Assembly (NCBI RefSeq): GCF_016907275.1
Contig: NZ_JAFBBP010000001.1
Coordinates: 1,850,001-1,914,000, forward strand
DNA length: 64,000 nt
Origin: Micromonospora luteifusca
GTDB lineage: Bacteria > Actinomycetota > Actinomycetes > Mycobacteriales > Micromonosporaceae
Reading direction: 5' to 3'
Both the position numbers and the translations under genes were made by a program. Shown piece by piece: positions 35,178 to 43,680 of the stretch; the stretch's first letter is position 1; each line of letters opens with the position of its first letter. Under the pieces are notes generated by a model. It saw only the letters and a program-made list of their open reading frames with translations, made no database searches and was not told the DNA's origin.

Positions 35178-36044
35178 ATGACCCGCAGATCCGCGCGTGC
35201 GCGGCCGGACCGCACTGCCGCGCGCGCGCGGCCGGAGGGCCGCGCCCGCTTCCGGGCCGGGCCGGTGCTGCGCGCCTCCGGCCGGCTGGTGGCCCGCGCC
35301 TCCGGCCGGCTGCGTCGGGTCGCCGGGCAGGCCGGGTCGGCCAGTGTCAGCACCAGCGATCCGGCCGCCCGCCCACTGCCACCGCGCCGCCCTGCCGGGT
35401 CGAGGTTGGCCCGACCCCGTTTCGGTACGGGACCGGGGCTGCCGGTGCTGGCCATCGCCGCGCTGATGGTGGTGATCGTGGCGATGCTCGGCGTCGAGCA
35501 GGTGACCGGCATGAGCCTGCTGCCGGACCGGCTCAGCGCCGGCCTGCGACCGCCACCGAAGAAGTTCCCCGTGCTGCCGGCCAGCCCCCCAACCAGCCTC
35601 GCCATCGAAAAGATCGACCTGCGGGCACCCGTGCACGATGTGGGCATCGCCCCGGACGGCACCATCGCGGTGCCGGACGCGGCCCGCGCCCAGGAGGCCG
35701 GATGGTACGACCAGGGACCGACCCCCGGCCAGTACGGCCCGGCGGTGATCGTCGGGCACGTCGACACCACCAGCGGGCCGGCGGTCTTCCATCAACTCCG
35801 CGAGCTGCGTGACGGTGACCAGATCGAGGTCACCCGCACCGATCACAGCGTGGCGGTCTTCGAGGTGAATTCGGTGGAGAAGTTCGACAAGGGGCGCCTG
35901 CCGGTGAATGAGGTGTACGGCGACTTCAGCCGCCCGAGCCTTCGACTGATCACCTGCGGCGGCCAATGGGTCGGCGGCGAGACCGGCTACTCGGACAACG
36001 TCGTTGTCTTCGCCTCACTGGTCAAGGCTCGTGGAGGTGGTTAG
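35178..36044 (+). CDS. Class F sortase
   Basis: The 288-residue protein has a long basic Arg/Ala-rich N-terminus, one membrane helix (VLAIAALMVVIVAMLGV, about residues 92-110) and an extracellular sortase domain. The catalytic His is in VIVGHVDTTSGPAVF, the Cys in LRLITCGGQW, and an Arg-bearing C-terminal strand leads to YSDNVVVFA. Class F enzymes of actinobacteria often accompany non-canonical substrates. The N-terminal 80 residues look disordered; a later start is possible but no better RBS is evident. Confidence 0.9.
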   Translation: MTRRSARARPDRTAARARPEGRARFRAGPVLRASGRLVARASGRLRRVAGQAGSASVSTSDPAARPLPPRRPAGSRLARPRFGTGPGLPVLAIAALMVVIVAMLGVEQVTGMSLLPDRLSAGLRPPPKKFPVLPASPPTSLAIEKIDLRAPVHDVGIAPDGTIAVPDAARAQEAGWYDQGPTPGQYGPAVIVGHVDTTSGPAVFHQLRELRDGDQIEVTRTDHSVAVFEVNSVEKFDKGRLPVNEVYGDFSRPSLRLITCGGQWVGGETGYSDNVVVFASLVKARGGG

Positions 36045-36244
36045 CGCGCCTCGTCCCGCATCTCGGCGAGCGTCGCCGCCACGTCCACATTCTCGTCACC
36101 GAGCTTCGGCGGAAGCGGGACAGGGCCGCCGCTGGTCGGAGCGACGGCCCGCCCCGCAGCCACGAGTCCTAACCCTGGCTCGGGCTGGGGGCGCAGCCGG
36201 CGGCCGACGGTGACCGTCGGTCGCCTCCGGTAGGGCGGATGCGG

Positions 36245-36300
36245 TGTTGAGCGATATACCTCAGAGTCATATTCATACCTCTGAGGTATATCGCTCAACA
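36245..36300. repeat. Perfect 22-bp inverted repeat with AT-rich loop
   Basis: TGTTGAGCGATATACCTCAGAG (36245-36266, 22 nt in all) is exactly reverse-complemented at 36279-36300 around a 12-nt loop. It is strikingly AT-rich for this genome. The right arm with its flank contains ATACCTCTGAGGTAT, itself an odd-centred palindrome that looks like a repressor operator. It lies in the 36045-36479 gap upstream of the erythromycin-esterase gene and could be operator, terminator or transposon scar. Confidence 0.85.
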
Positions 36301-36365
36301 GCACATCGACACGACATGCAGCCAAAGCAGATGGCGGGCGCCCTTCGCTGCGCCCGCAGGCGGGG

Positions 36366-36482
36366 CTATGGCACGAGGATGACCTTGCCGATTGCGCGAC
36401 GGTTTGAGGGTTTTGGGGCTGTGACCGCGCTCAAGCGCTCGTAAGCCTCAACCGCTGGTTCAACGATACGGTTGATGGAATG
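36366..36482 (-). pseudogene. C-terminal remnant of an MDR-type oxidoreductase
   Basis: On the minus strand this stretch encodes NRIVEPAVEAYERLSAV ... RRAIGKVILVP and then a stop. The EAYERL and GKVILVP end is typical of the C-terminus of zinc-type/quinone oxidoreductases of the medium-chain dehydrogenase family. Coding sense ends where the esterase gene begins on the other strand, so only about 38 codons remain. It is best read as a gene cut off by a rearrangement. Confidence 0.5.
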
Positions 36483-38066
36483 ACTTCCCTTCTCGACCTG
36501 CTTGCGGTATCGCCGACCCTGCTCGCGCTCGGCGAGCCGACGCATGGTGAATCCGCCTTCCTGCAGATCCGCAACGAGACCTTCATGTCGCTGACCGAGC
36601 ATGGCTACCGGTCGATCGCGCTGGAGAGCGACCGGGCGGCGGGGCTGATCGCCGACGAGTTCGTGCGCGGTGACGATGCCGTATCGCTCGACCGTGCGCT
36701 GGCCGAAGGGTTCAGCCACGGGTTCGGCGCCGCCCCGGCCAACCGCGACCTGCTGCTGCGGATGCTCGAGTGGAATGCCGGACGGCCAACCGCCGAGCGT
36801 CTGACCTTCCACGGCTTCGACGCTCCACTGGAGATGGAGAGCGCTCCGAGCCCACGGCGCTACCTCGCCCGGGTTTGTGACTTCCTCGGCCTCGACCGGT
36901 CAGCGGAGATCGACGACCTGATCGGGGACGAGGATCGGTGGAGCGATACGGCCGCGATCTGGGAGCCGGGCAGATCGATCGGGCGCTCGACCGACGCCCA
37001 ACGTCTGCGGGTGATCGCCGACGACCTCCTGACGGAGTTGTACCTTCAGGCACCCCGACGGCCCGAGGGCTGGCAGGCGGCGTTCGTACACGCCACCTCC
37101 GCGGTCGCGTTGCTGCGCTACCACGCCGCTGCCGCCGCACCACTGACGCAGGAGGAACGCTTCGCCCACCTGGCCGGGGTCCGGGACGCGCTGATGGCCG
37201 AGAACCTGCTCGCGATCCGGGCGACCGAGGCACACCGCGGGCCCACCCTGGTCTTCGCGCACAACACGCACCTCCAACGCCACCAGAGCACGATGACGAT
37301 GGCCGGAACCGAGGTGGCGTGGGCTGGCGCCGGCGCGATCGTCGCCTCGCTGCTGAAGGACCAGTACGCGCTGGTCGTCGGCAGCCTCGGCGTGAGTCCC
37401 GCGCTCGGCATCGGGGCACCCGCCACGTCGACCTACGAAGGCAGGCTCCAACAGAAGGCCAACCATCCCGGGTACGTCCGTGCGTCCGAGATAGGACCGG
37501 CCGAACGGAGAGCCCACGACTACCGCTACTTCCCGCTGGATCAGACCACCATCGAACACGCCGATGCGGTGCTGCACATCCCGACCGGCGTCGACGCGGC
37601 CGTGCTCGCCGATCGGATCCTCGCGCTGCCCGGCGTCGAACAGGTCGTGGCGAACGAGGAGAACGGAGCGCCCGAGGATGCCTGGGGCGACCGGTTCTTC
37701 CATGTCGGCCCGGACCGCCGCCAGCCGTTCGCCACCATCGTCGAGCACGACGTGCCCGGCTTCGACGAGGCCGCACAGCTTGATCGTCCCGGTGTCTTCC
37801 GGCTCAACCTGGACCTGGGTCGTGCCGAGTTCGAGAGGCTGTTCGGCTTCCCGCCCAAGGCGTTCGAGGACCACCGGCACACCTTCGACTTCGCCCGGCT
37901 GGACACCCTCATGCCGCACCCGGGCTACGCGCTGTACGGCTTCGGCAGCATCGTCATGCCCGGTCCGCAACTGCTGCCCGAGATCGACCGGCTACTCGCG
38001 ATCGCTCACGGCCGAGCAGCCGACCGTCACGAGCGCGCAGCCCGTCGCGCCGAACAGCAGGACTGA
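36480..38066 (+). CDS. Erythromycin esterase-like protein fused to a DUF6194-like domain
   Basis: The 528-residue protein begins with an Ere-type domain: LLALGEPTHGESAFLQIRN (Glu and catalytic His), YRSIALESDR, and VFAHNTHLQRHQSTM. Residues about 360-515 resemble DUF6194: EDAWGDRFFHVGPDRRQPFA, then DRPGVFRLNLDLGR and LDTLMPHPGYAL. I know the two as separate families, so this is a fusion. Typical Ere proteins are around 400-450 residues. Ere enzymes hydrolyse macrolide lactones, but many homologues have other substrates. The ribosome binding site is weak. Confidence 0.8.
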   Translation: MTSLLDLLAVSPTLLALGEPTHGESAFLQIRNETFMSLTEHGYRSIALESDRAAGLIADEFVRGDDAVSLDRALAEGFSHGFGAAPANRDLLLRMLEWNAGRPTAERLTFHGFDAPLEMESAPSPRRYLARVCDFLGLDRSAEIDDLIGDEDRWSDTAAIWEPGRSIGRSTDAQRLRVIADDLLTELYLQAPRRPEGWQAAFVHATSAVALLRYHAAAAAPLTQEERFAHLAGVRDALMAENLLAIRATEAHRGPTLVFAHNTHLQRHQSTMTMAGTEVAWAGAGAIVASLLKDQYALVVGSLGVSPALGIGAPATSTYEGRLQQKANHPGYVRASEIGPAERRAHDYRYFPLDQTTIEHADAVLHIPTGVDAAVLADRILALPGVEQVVANEENGAPEDAWGDRFFHVGPDRRQPFATIVEHDVPGFDEAAQLDRPGVFRLNLDLGRAEFERLFGFPPKAFEDHRHTFDFARLDTLMPHPGYALYGFGSIVMPGPQLLPEIDRLLAIAHGRAADRHERAARRAEQQD

Positions 38067-38109
38067 GCCAGCGACCAGCGCGGCAGCGCGATCGATGCCA
38101 CCGTCGCTC

Positions 38110-38140
38110 CCGCCTGCGGCGCGATCGACGCCGCAGGCGG
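38110..38140. terminator. Bidirectional hairpin between esterase and HNH genes
   Basis: CCGCCTGCGGCG (38110-38121) and CGCCGCAGGCGG (38129-38140) are perfect 12-bp reverse complements with a 7-nt loop. They lie between two convergent genes whose stops are 80 nt apart. Confidence 0.7.
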
Positions 38141-38146
38141 CGGCGG

Positions 38147-38683
38147 TCAGGCGGCGACTTCGGGCTCTCGCAGGTCGAGCCAGTCCGCCCAGCGGGGGTC
38201 GGGTGCGCGGTGCCCGAGCACCCGCCAGGCGGTGCCCTTCGGCGCGGCCGGCAGCGCGTGCAGCCGCCAGCCCATCTCGGCCGGGGTCTTGTCGCCCTTG
38301 GTGTGGTTGCACCGGGCGCACGCGGCGACCACGTTCTCCCAGGCGTGCCGGCCACCCCGGCTGCGCGGAAAGACGTGGTCGATGGTCTCGGCCGGGCCCC
38401 GGCAGTAGGCGCACCGCCACCCGTCCCGGGCGAAGATCGCCCGCCGGGACAATCCGACGTGTGTTCGGTACGGCACGCGGACGAAGCGGGTCAGCCGAAC
38501 CACGGATGGCACCGGGAGGGCGTTCCGAGCGCTGTGCAGAATGCCGTCACCATCGGCGACGCAGACCGCCTTTGCGGAGAGGACGAGGATCGCGGCGCGA
38601 CGCACCGACACGACACACAGCGGCTCGTAGGTGGCGTTGAGGACCAACGCGCCGGAGCCCACCGTGGGTCGTATGTCAGGCAT
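38147..38683 (-). CDS. HNH endonuclease (Rv2469c-like)
   Basis: The 178-residue protein has an N-terminal beta-rich region (GALVLNATYEPLCVVSVRRA) and a C-terminal HNH motif. WRCAYCRGPAETIDHVFP is followed by SRGGRHAWENVVAACARCN and KGDKTP, with two CxxC zinc pairs. It occupies the position of the M. tuberculosis HNH gene between pepN and glbO. Biological role is unknown; repair or a housekeeping nuclease is possible. ATG 38683 and 38692 are both possible starts. Confidence 0.9.
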   Translation of the reverse strand: MPDIRPTVGSGALVLNATYEPLCVVSVRRAAILVLSAKAVCVADGDGILHSARNALPVPSVVRLTRFVRVPYRTHVGLSRRAIFARDGWRCAYCRGPAETIDHVFPRSRGGRHAWENVVAACARCNHTKGDKTPAEMGWRLHALPAAPKGTAWRVLGHRAPDPRWADWLDLREPEVAA

Positions 38684-38968
38684 CGCGATCACCCTCCCGG
38701 TTCAGCGGCTGCTGCGGACCGTCGCCGACCGGGGCCGGGGCACGGCGGCCCGCACGGTCGACGCCAGGCCGATCACCGACGTCCGTTGCGCCAATAGTCC
38801 CTGATCGGACCCCGGATTGCACGCACTAATCCGGGGTCGGTCATGAAGCTCTTTCCCGCACCTGTCACGATGGCCGGTTCGCCCCGTTCCGGCCATGCCC
38901 TCGGCGGCAGGTCACCCGGCCGGTGGGTCGGCGGCGGGCGCTCGGGCTCCTTGCGGTACGAAGACAGG

Positions 38969-40009
38969 GTGAGTGCCGTCAGCGTGATACCCCTTGCCCT
39001 GTCCACCGCCGGGTCGGTGAACTGCCAGGGCAGTTCCTCCTGCGAATTCCTGTACAGAATGACCAGGTCGGCCTGGTTCGCCGAGGGCAGTTACTGGATC
39101 CTGCTCAAGCCGCTGCGGGTGCTGTTGATCGTGGCACTGGCGATGGTGGCCCGCTGGGCGGTGCATCGCACGATCGACCGGTTGGTCCGGACGACCACCG
39201 ACGGTGCGGTGCCGACGATGCTGCGGCCGCTGCGCGAGCGGGTGCCCAGCGCCGCGGTGGACCCGACCGAGTTCGTGCCGGAGCGGCGGCGGCAGCGGGC
39301 CGAGGCGATCGGCTCCGTGTTGCGCAGTCTGACCACGGCGTTCGTCTTCGGCATCGCACTGCTGATGATCCTGCGGGAGTTCAGCTTCGACCTGGCGCCG
39401 CTGTTGGCCAGCGCGGGTATCGCCGGCGTCGCGCTGGGCTTCGGCGCGCAGAGCCTGGTCAAGGACCTGATCGCCGGTCTCTTCATGCTGATCGAGGACC
39501 AGTACGGCGTGGGCGACAACGTCGACCTGGGCGAGGCGATGGGCGTGGTCGAGGCGGTCGGGCTCCGGGTCACCACCGTGCGCGACGGTCGCGGGGTGCT
39601 CTGGTACATCCGCAACGGCGAGATCATCCGGGTGGGCAACAAGAGCCAGGGCTGGGCTCTCGTGGTGGTGGACCTGCCGATCGGTTTCAGCAGCACCGAG
39701 GAGGCCACCGCCGTCCTGCGGACCGCGGCCGCCTCGATCGCGATGGACCCCGAACTGTCACCGGAGATCGTCGAGGCGCCGGACGTGCTGGGCGTCGAGC
39801 AGGTGACAGTGGACGGCGCGGTCATCCGGACGGTGGTGAAGACGACCGCCGACGGGCAGTTCGCGGTGGGTCGGGAGCTGCGTCGGCGGCTCGCGGAGGC
39901 TCTGGAGAACTCGGGGATCACCGCGCAGATCGCCGCGGCCCGCATCTATCCCGGGTTGCCGACCCGGCCGTTGCCGGACGGCGAGACTGGTCAGGGCGGC
40001 GCTACCTGA
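38969..40009 (+). CDS. MscS-type mechanosensitive channel
   Basis: The 346-residue membrane protein has N-terminal helices (LLKPLRVLLIVALAMVA) and a second group near ALLMILREFS. The MscS pore helix ASAGIAGVALGFGAQSLVKD is followed by the beta domain (LIEDQYGVGDNVDLGE). It releases solutes on hypo-osmotic shock. A GTG at 38969 (VSAVSVIPLAL) following AGACAGG is chosen; the upstream frame is Gly/Arg-rich and overlaps the promoter region. The protein sits between the HNH and MFS genes. Confidence 0.9.
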   Translation: MSAVSVIPLALSTAGSVNCQGSSSCEFLYRMTRSAWFAEGSYWILLKPLRVLLIVALAMVARWAVHRTIDRLVRTTTDGAVPTMLRPLRERVPSAAVDPTEFVPERRRQRAEAIGSVLRSLTTAFVFGIALLMILREFSFDLAPLLASAGIAGVALGFGAQSLVKDLIAGLFMLIEDQYGVGDNVDLGEAMGVVEAVGLRVTTVRDGRGVLWYIRNGEIIRVGNKSQGWALVVVDLPIGFSSTEEATAVLRTAAASIAMDPELSPEIVEAPDVLGVEQVTVDGAVIRTVVKTTADGQFAVGRELRRRLAEALENSGITAQIAAARIYPGLPTRPLPDGETGQGGAT

Positions 40010-40255
40010 CCCAGGTGCCGCCGTCCTCGAATTCAGGGGTCGCGGGCCAGCCGGCCCCTCAGGTATCGTCCGTTCGTTCAGTCGGGGAAGCGACGAATGA
40101 CCCGTTCGGCCTAGATAGTTGTCAGACGATCGGGCAGAATCCGGGGCACGCGTTCCCGCCAATGCGTGATCACATCCTCGCTGATCCGTAGATCTGACGA
40201 GCGCTTCCGGCCGGGCTGCCACGAGCGGCCGACCCGGAGGCCGATGGAGGCGACG

Positions 40256-41626
40256 GTGCCCGACGAGCGACCTTCCGCGGAAGGCCCAGCCACTTTTCGC
40301 GAGGTGTTCGCCCAGCACGAGTTCCGCGCCGTTTTCGTGGCGGGTGCTCTCTCCTGGGTCGGCGACTACGTCGCGAAGGCTGCCGTCACCCTTCTCGTCT
40401 ATCAGAAGACCGAGTCGGTTGGGCTCTCCGCGGTTGCCTTCGCGGTCAGTTTCCTGCCCTGGCTGCTCGGCGGTCCCGTGCTCGCCGCACTCGCGGAGCG
40501 GTACCCGTACCGGCGGGTGATGGTGGCGTGTGACCTCATCCGGATGGCGCTGATGCTGCTCATCGCCATCCCGCAGCTGCCGTACCAGGCGGTGCTGGTG
40601 CTCATCTTCGCCTCGACGCTGGCCAACCCGCCGAGCCAGGCGGCGAAGTCGGCGTTGATGCCACAGATGCTCGCCGGGGACCGGCTGGTGCTCGGGCTGT
40701 CGCTGAACGGCAGCGTCGGGCAGGCGGCCCAGATCATCGGGTACGTGCTCGGCACCGCCGTCGCCTCGATCGACCCGAAGGTCGCGCTGCTGTTCAACGC
40801 GGCCACGTTCGGCGTCTCGGCGCTGCTGGTCCGCCTCGGGGTGCGAGATCGCCCGGCGATGGCGAACCCGGCGCACCGCAGCCACCTGCTGCGGGAGACT
40901 CGCGAGGGCTTCACCATCGTGTTCGGAACACCGGTGCTGCGGGCGATCGCGGTGCTGGTGTTCAGCGCGATGCTCTTCTCGATCCTCCCTGAGGGGTTGG
41001 CCGTTGGCTGGGCCCACGAGGAGAGCAACGGCGCCATGAGCGCGGGCACGGCCCAAGCAGTGATCATGGTGGCCAGCCCGGTCGGTTTCATCCTCGGCGG
41101 GTTGCTGGTGAGCCGCCTGTTCGGGCCGGCACGCCGACTGAAGCTGATGCGGCCGCTCGCGGTGCTCGCCCCACTGGTACTGGTGCCTGCGATGCTCAAC
41201 CCGCCACCGCTGGCGGTGGCGTTGCTGGCCGCTCTCTGTGGTTTCGCGGTCGCTGGCATGTTGCCGATGGCCAACGGGCTCTTCGTCCAGGCTCTGCCCA
41301 ACGGCTTCCGGGCCCGCGCCTTCGGGGTGATGGCTACCGGTGTCCAGGTCATCCAGGGCTTCGCGGTGCTGGTCACCGGGTTGATCGCCGATCACTTCGA
41401 CAACGTCCCCTTCGTGGTCGGGCTGTGGAGCGCGGCCGGCGTGCTGCTGATGGCGGTAGCCGCGCTGCGCTGGCCGAGTCAGCAGACGTTGGACGAAACG
41501 ATCGCCGCGGCGTCGGCGGCCAATGCCAAACCGCCCGCCGACCCGGGCGATCCCGCCACCGGCACGGCGGCAGGCCCTCCCGAGCCGCGTACGGGCGACG
41601 AGCACCGCCGGCACGCGGTCACCTGA
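40256..41626 (+). CDS. MFS transporter
   Basis: The protein of about 456 residues has 12 predicted membrane segments. It shows the MFS-type loop LAALAERYPYRRVMVACDLI between helices 2 and 3 and a second-half SRLFGPARRLKLM loop. It resembles MFS_3-type exporters such as macrolide-efflux-like proteins. GGAGG at 40246-40250 favours the GTG at 40256 (VPDERPSAEG); an ATG at 40244 is the alternative. The C-terminal 40 residues are disordered. The substrate is unknown. Confidence 0.88.
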   Translation: MPDERPSAEGPATFREVFAQHEFRAVFVAGALSWVGDYVAKAAVTLLVYQKTESVGLSAVAFAVSFLPWLLGGPVLAALAERYPYRRVMVACDLIRMALMLLIAIPQLPYQAVLVLIFASTLANPPSQAAKSALMPQMLAGDRLVLGLSLNGSVGQAAQIIGYVLGTAVASIDPKVALLFNAATFGVSALLVRLGVRDRPAMANPAHRSHLLRETREGFTIVFGTPVLRAIAVLVFSAMLFSILPEGLAVGWAHEESNGAMSAGTAQAVIMVASPVGFILGGLLVSRLFGPARRLKLMRPLAVLAPLVLVPAMLNPPPLAVALLAALCGFAVAGMLPMANGLFVQALPNGFRARAFGVMATGVQVIQGFAVLVTGLIADHFDNVPFVVGLWSAAGVLLMAVAALRWPSQQTLDETIAAASAANAKPPADPGDPATGTAAGPPEPRTGDEHRRHAVT

Positions 41627-41769
41627 CCCGGCACGCGCTCACCTGCCCCGGTGCGCCCACGCGGACACGGGTGGGCCGGGCAGCGGAGCCCCTGCCCGTC
41701 GGCCGGGCGTGATCCGACGCACGGTGAGCGGGTCGGGTTGACAGGCGACGCGCCTGGCAGGATGGAACG

Positions 41770-42198
41770 GTGAACCCCGCAGGCGAATCCGACCGTCCCG
41801 GCGCATCGACGACCCTCTTCGAAGCGGTCGGCGGCGAGCCCACCTTCCGCAAGCTGGTCGACGAGTTCTACGTCGGCGTCGCCACCGATCCTCTGCTGCG
41901 GCCCATGTACCCGGAGGAGGACCTGGGCCCGGCGGCGGACCGGATGACCCTGTTCCTCATGCAGTACTGGGGAGGGCCGAACACGTACTCCGCACAGCGC
42001 GGCCACCCTCGGCTGCGGATGCGGCACGCGCCCTTCCGGATCGGCGCGGCCGAGCGGGACGCCTGGCTGCGGAACATGCGCCGCGCCGTGGACCGGCTCG
42101 ACCTGGAGCCGGGGATCGCCCGCACGCTCTGGGACTACCTGGAGCGGGCCGCGTACTTCATGGTCAACGCCGAGGATGATCCGGCCGACGGCGCCTGA
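41770..42198 (+). CDS. glbO: Group II truncated haemoglobin (trHbO)
   Basis: The 142-residue globin matches trHbO: Tyr34 in VDEFYVGVATDP (helix B), FLMQYWGGPNTYSAQRGHP, and the proximal His86 in RLRMRHAPFRI, with Trp in RDAWLRNM. Such globins bind O2 tightly and are linked to redox or NO chemistry. The gene keeps the position found downstream of the HNH gene in mycobacteria. The start is a GTG at 41770. Confidence 0.94.
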   Translation: MNPAGESDRPGASTTLFEAVGGEPTFRKLVDEFYVGVATDPLLRPMYPEEDLGPAADRMTLFLMQYWGGPNTYSAQRGHPRLRMRHAPFRIGAAERDAWLRNMRRAVDRLDLEPGIARTLWDYLERAAYFMVNAEDDPADGA

Positions 42199-42220
42199 CC
42201 CACCCGTTCGAGGGGTTGCG

Positions 42221-42805
42221 TCAGAGCAGCGCGCCCTCGTCGTGCAGCCAGTCCACGAAGCTGGTGGCCACCGCCGCGCCGCAGTCGAGCATCTCGACCA
42301 ACAGCGCGTCGTGAGTGCCGGCGCCGAGCGGCACCTGGAGCTCGGCGTAGATCGGCAACTGCCCGCGCTCGGTCGGGTCACCGATGTACGCCTTGCAGAA
42401 CCGGCGGGTGTGGTTCCACTCGTTGACCACCCGGTAGGCCCGGTCAGCCCAGTCCGGCGGGACCGTGGCGTGCGGACGTGCCCGCATGACCAGGATCTCG
42501 TCCTCCGGCCCTTCGAGGGTGACCAGCACCGCGTGCCGCTCCCACATGGCCAGCAGGTTGCCGTCGCCGTCGGCCAGGTAGCGCACGTCGAGTAGATCGA
42601 GTGCGTCGCAGACCCGGCGCAGACTCACCGGCTCGACGGTGGCGAGCATCTCGGTCAGCACGGGCCGTTCGTTGGCCGGGCAGTCGTCCCCCGGCTTTCG
42701 AGGGCTGGGCGGTCCGACCCGGACCGCGCTCTCCACTGTGATCCCGCTTCGGGTTTCCGGATCGCCGCCGTCGGCGGGACCGGGGCGCCATGACCACCAC
42801 GGCAT
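42221..42805 (-). CDS. YbjN domain-containing protein
   Basis: The C-terminal 140 residues (LRRVCDALDLLDVRYLADGD, then YRVVNEWNHTRRFCKAYIGD and HDALLVEMLDCGAAVATSFV) form a YbjN-like alpha/beta domain. That fold is shared with type III secretion chaperones and common in actinobacterial hypothetical proteins. The first 45 residues are low complexity. An in-frame GTG at about 42736 may be the real start. Function is unknown. Confidence 0.75.
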   Translation of the reverse strand: MPWWSWRPGPADGGDPETRSGITVESAVRVGPPSPRKPGDDCPANERPVLTEMLATVEPVSLRRVCDALDLLDVRYLADGDGNLLAMWERHAVLVTLEGPEDEILVMRARPHATVPPDWADRAYRVVNEWNHTRRFCKAYIGDPTERGQLPIYAELQVPLGAGTHDALLVEMLDCGAAVATSFVDWLHDEGALL

Positions 42806-42936
42806 CGCTCGCGCACCTCACTCCCCAGCGGATCCAGTCGCCTACGGTGCGTTGGATCCGAGGATGGACGGTACCCGGACAGCCGAGCTGAAGCACCCCC
42901 CCAACGACCGCCCCTGCCCAGAAGAATGAGCTGGGG

Positions 42937-43680
42937 TCATCCGTTCGGACGAGTAATGAGGGGTGTCACGGCAAGATCCGTGGCCTTCTGCAACCATGCG
43001 GCTCCGTATGGTCCCACCAGGCCAACCCAACGACCGGCCACCCGCACCTGAACGGCGGCCTCCTCGTTGCCGGCGGTCGGGCCATCGGCGGCGCCGAGGA
43101 AGCCCATCCGGACCACCCCCTGCACCAGCCGCTGCGACACCTCGACCGGCGCGGCGGCCGATCCGTCCGGCGTGACCAGCACCGCCACGTGGTCGAGCAG
43201 GGCGTCACGCAGCACCCGCTGGCCCACCGCACGGCCGGCCACACCCTGCTCGCTCGCCGTACGCAGGGTGCCCGCCGCCGCGTCCGCGATCCGCCGCAGC
43301 TCGGCGACGGGCAGTGCCTCCACCTGCCGGCTCCGCACCGGCGGCAGCGGCCATCGCCACTGCGCGTCCCGGCGTGGCGGCAGGGTCGCGCCACCGCGCT
43401 CCAGTTCGGCCAGCAGCTCCGCGGCGGTCACCGTGACGTCCTCGGCGATGCCGTCGGCCGGCCCACCGGCCACCGTGCGGCCCACCAGGACCTGCCACGG
43501 CAGCCGGGCCCAGAGGGTGATCCGGCCCGGCCCACCGGCGGGCCGCAGCCGGACCGGTGCGATCGGGTCCAGCCGGACCAGCCGGGCCAGGAAGGCGCCC
43601 GCGTCCGCCACCCCGGCGACGCCGTGCGTCGGAGTCGACGCCGCCGCCTGCCCAGGCCCGGCCGCGCCCGGCCGGGTCAT
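42937..43680 (-). CDS. Conserved actinobacterial hypothetical protein (Rv2474c position)
   Basis: The 247-residue soluble protein has several ordered segments (AGAFLARLVRLDPIAPVRLR, TLWARLPWQVLVGRTVAGG, LPVAELRRIADAAAGTLRTA) and a C-terminal VGLVGPYGAAWLQKATDLAV. I do not recognise a domain. Its ATG overlaps the thioesterase stop by 4 nt, so the two are coupled. The gene order thioesterase-hypothetical upstream of a globin region recalls mycobacterial Rv2475c-Rv2474c. A role with the thioesterase is likely but unknown. Confidence 0.75.
   Translation of the reverse strand: MTRPGAAGPGQAAASTPTHGVAGVADAGAFLARLVRLDPIAPVRLRPAGGPGRITLWARLPWQVLVGRTVAGGPADGIAEDVTVTAAELLAELERGGATLPPRRDAQWRWPLPPVRSRQVEALPVAELRRIADAAAGTLRTASEQGVAGRAVGQRVLRDALLDHVAVLVTPDGSAAAPVEVSQRLVQGVVRMGFLGAADGPTAGNEEAAVQVRVAGRWVGLVGPYGAAWLQKATDLAVTPLITRPNG

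Noticed and set aside
36245..36300. CRISPR or attachment site reading of the perfect inverted repeat
   Set aside because: There is a single inverted repeat only, with no integrase, no direct duplication and no tRNA gene next to it.
39758..41614. Long minus-strand frame opposite the MFS transporter gene
   Set aside because: The translation is Gln/His/Arg/Asp-rich with no motif, while the plus strand encodes a full 12-helix transporter with a good start.
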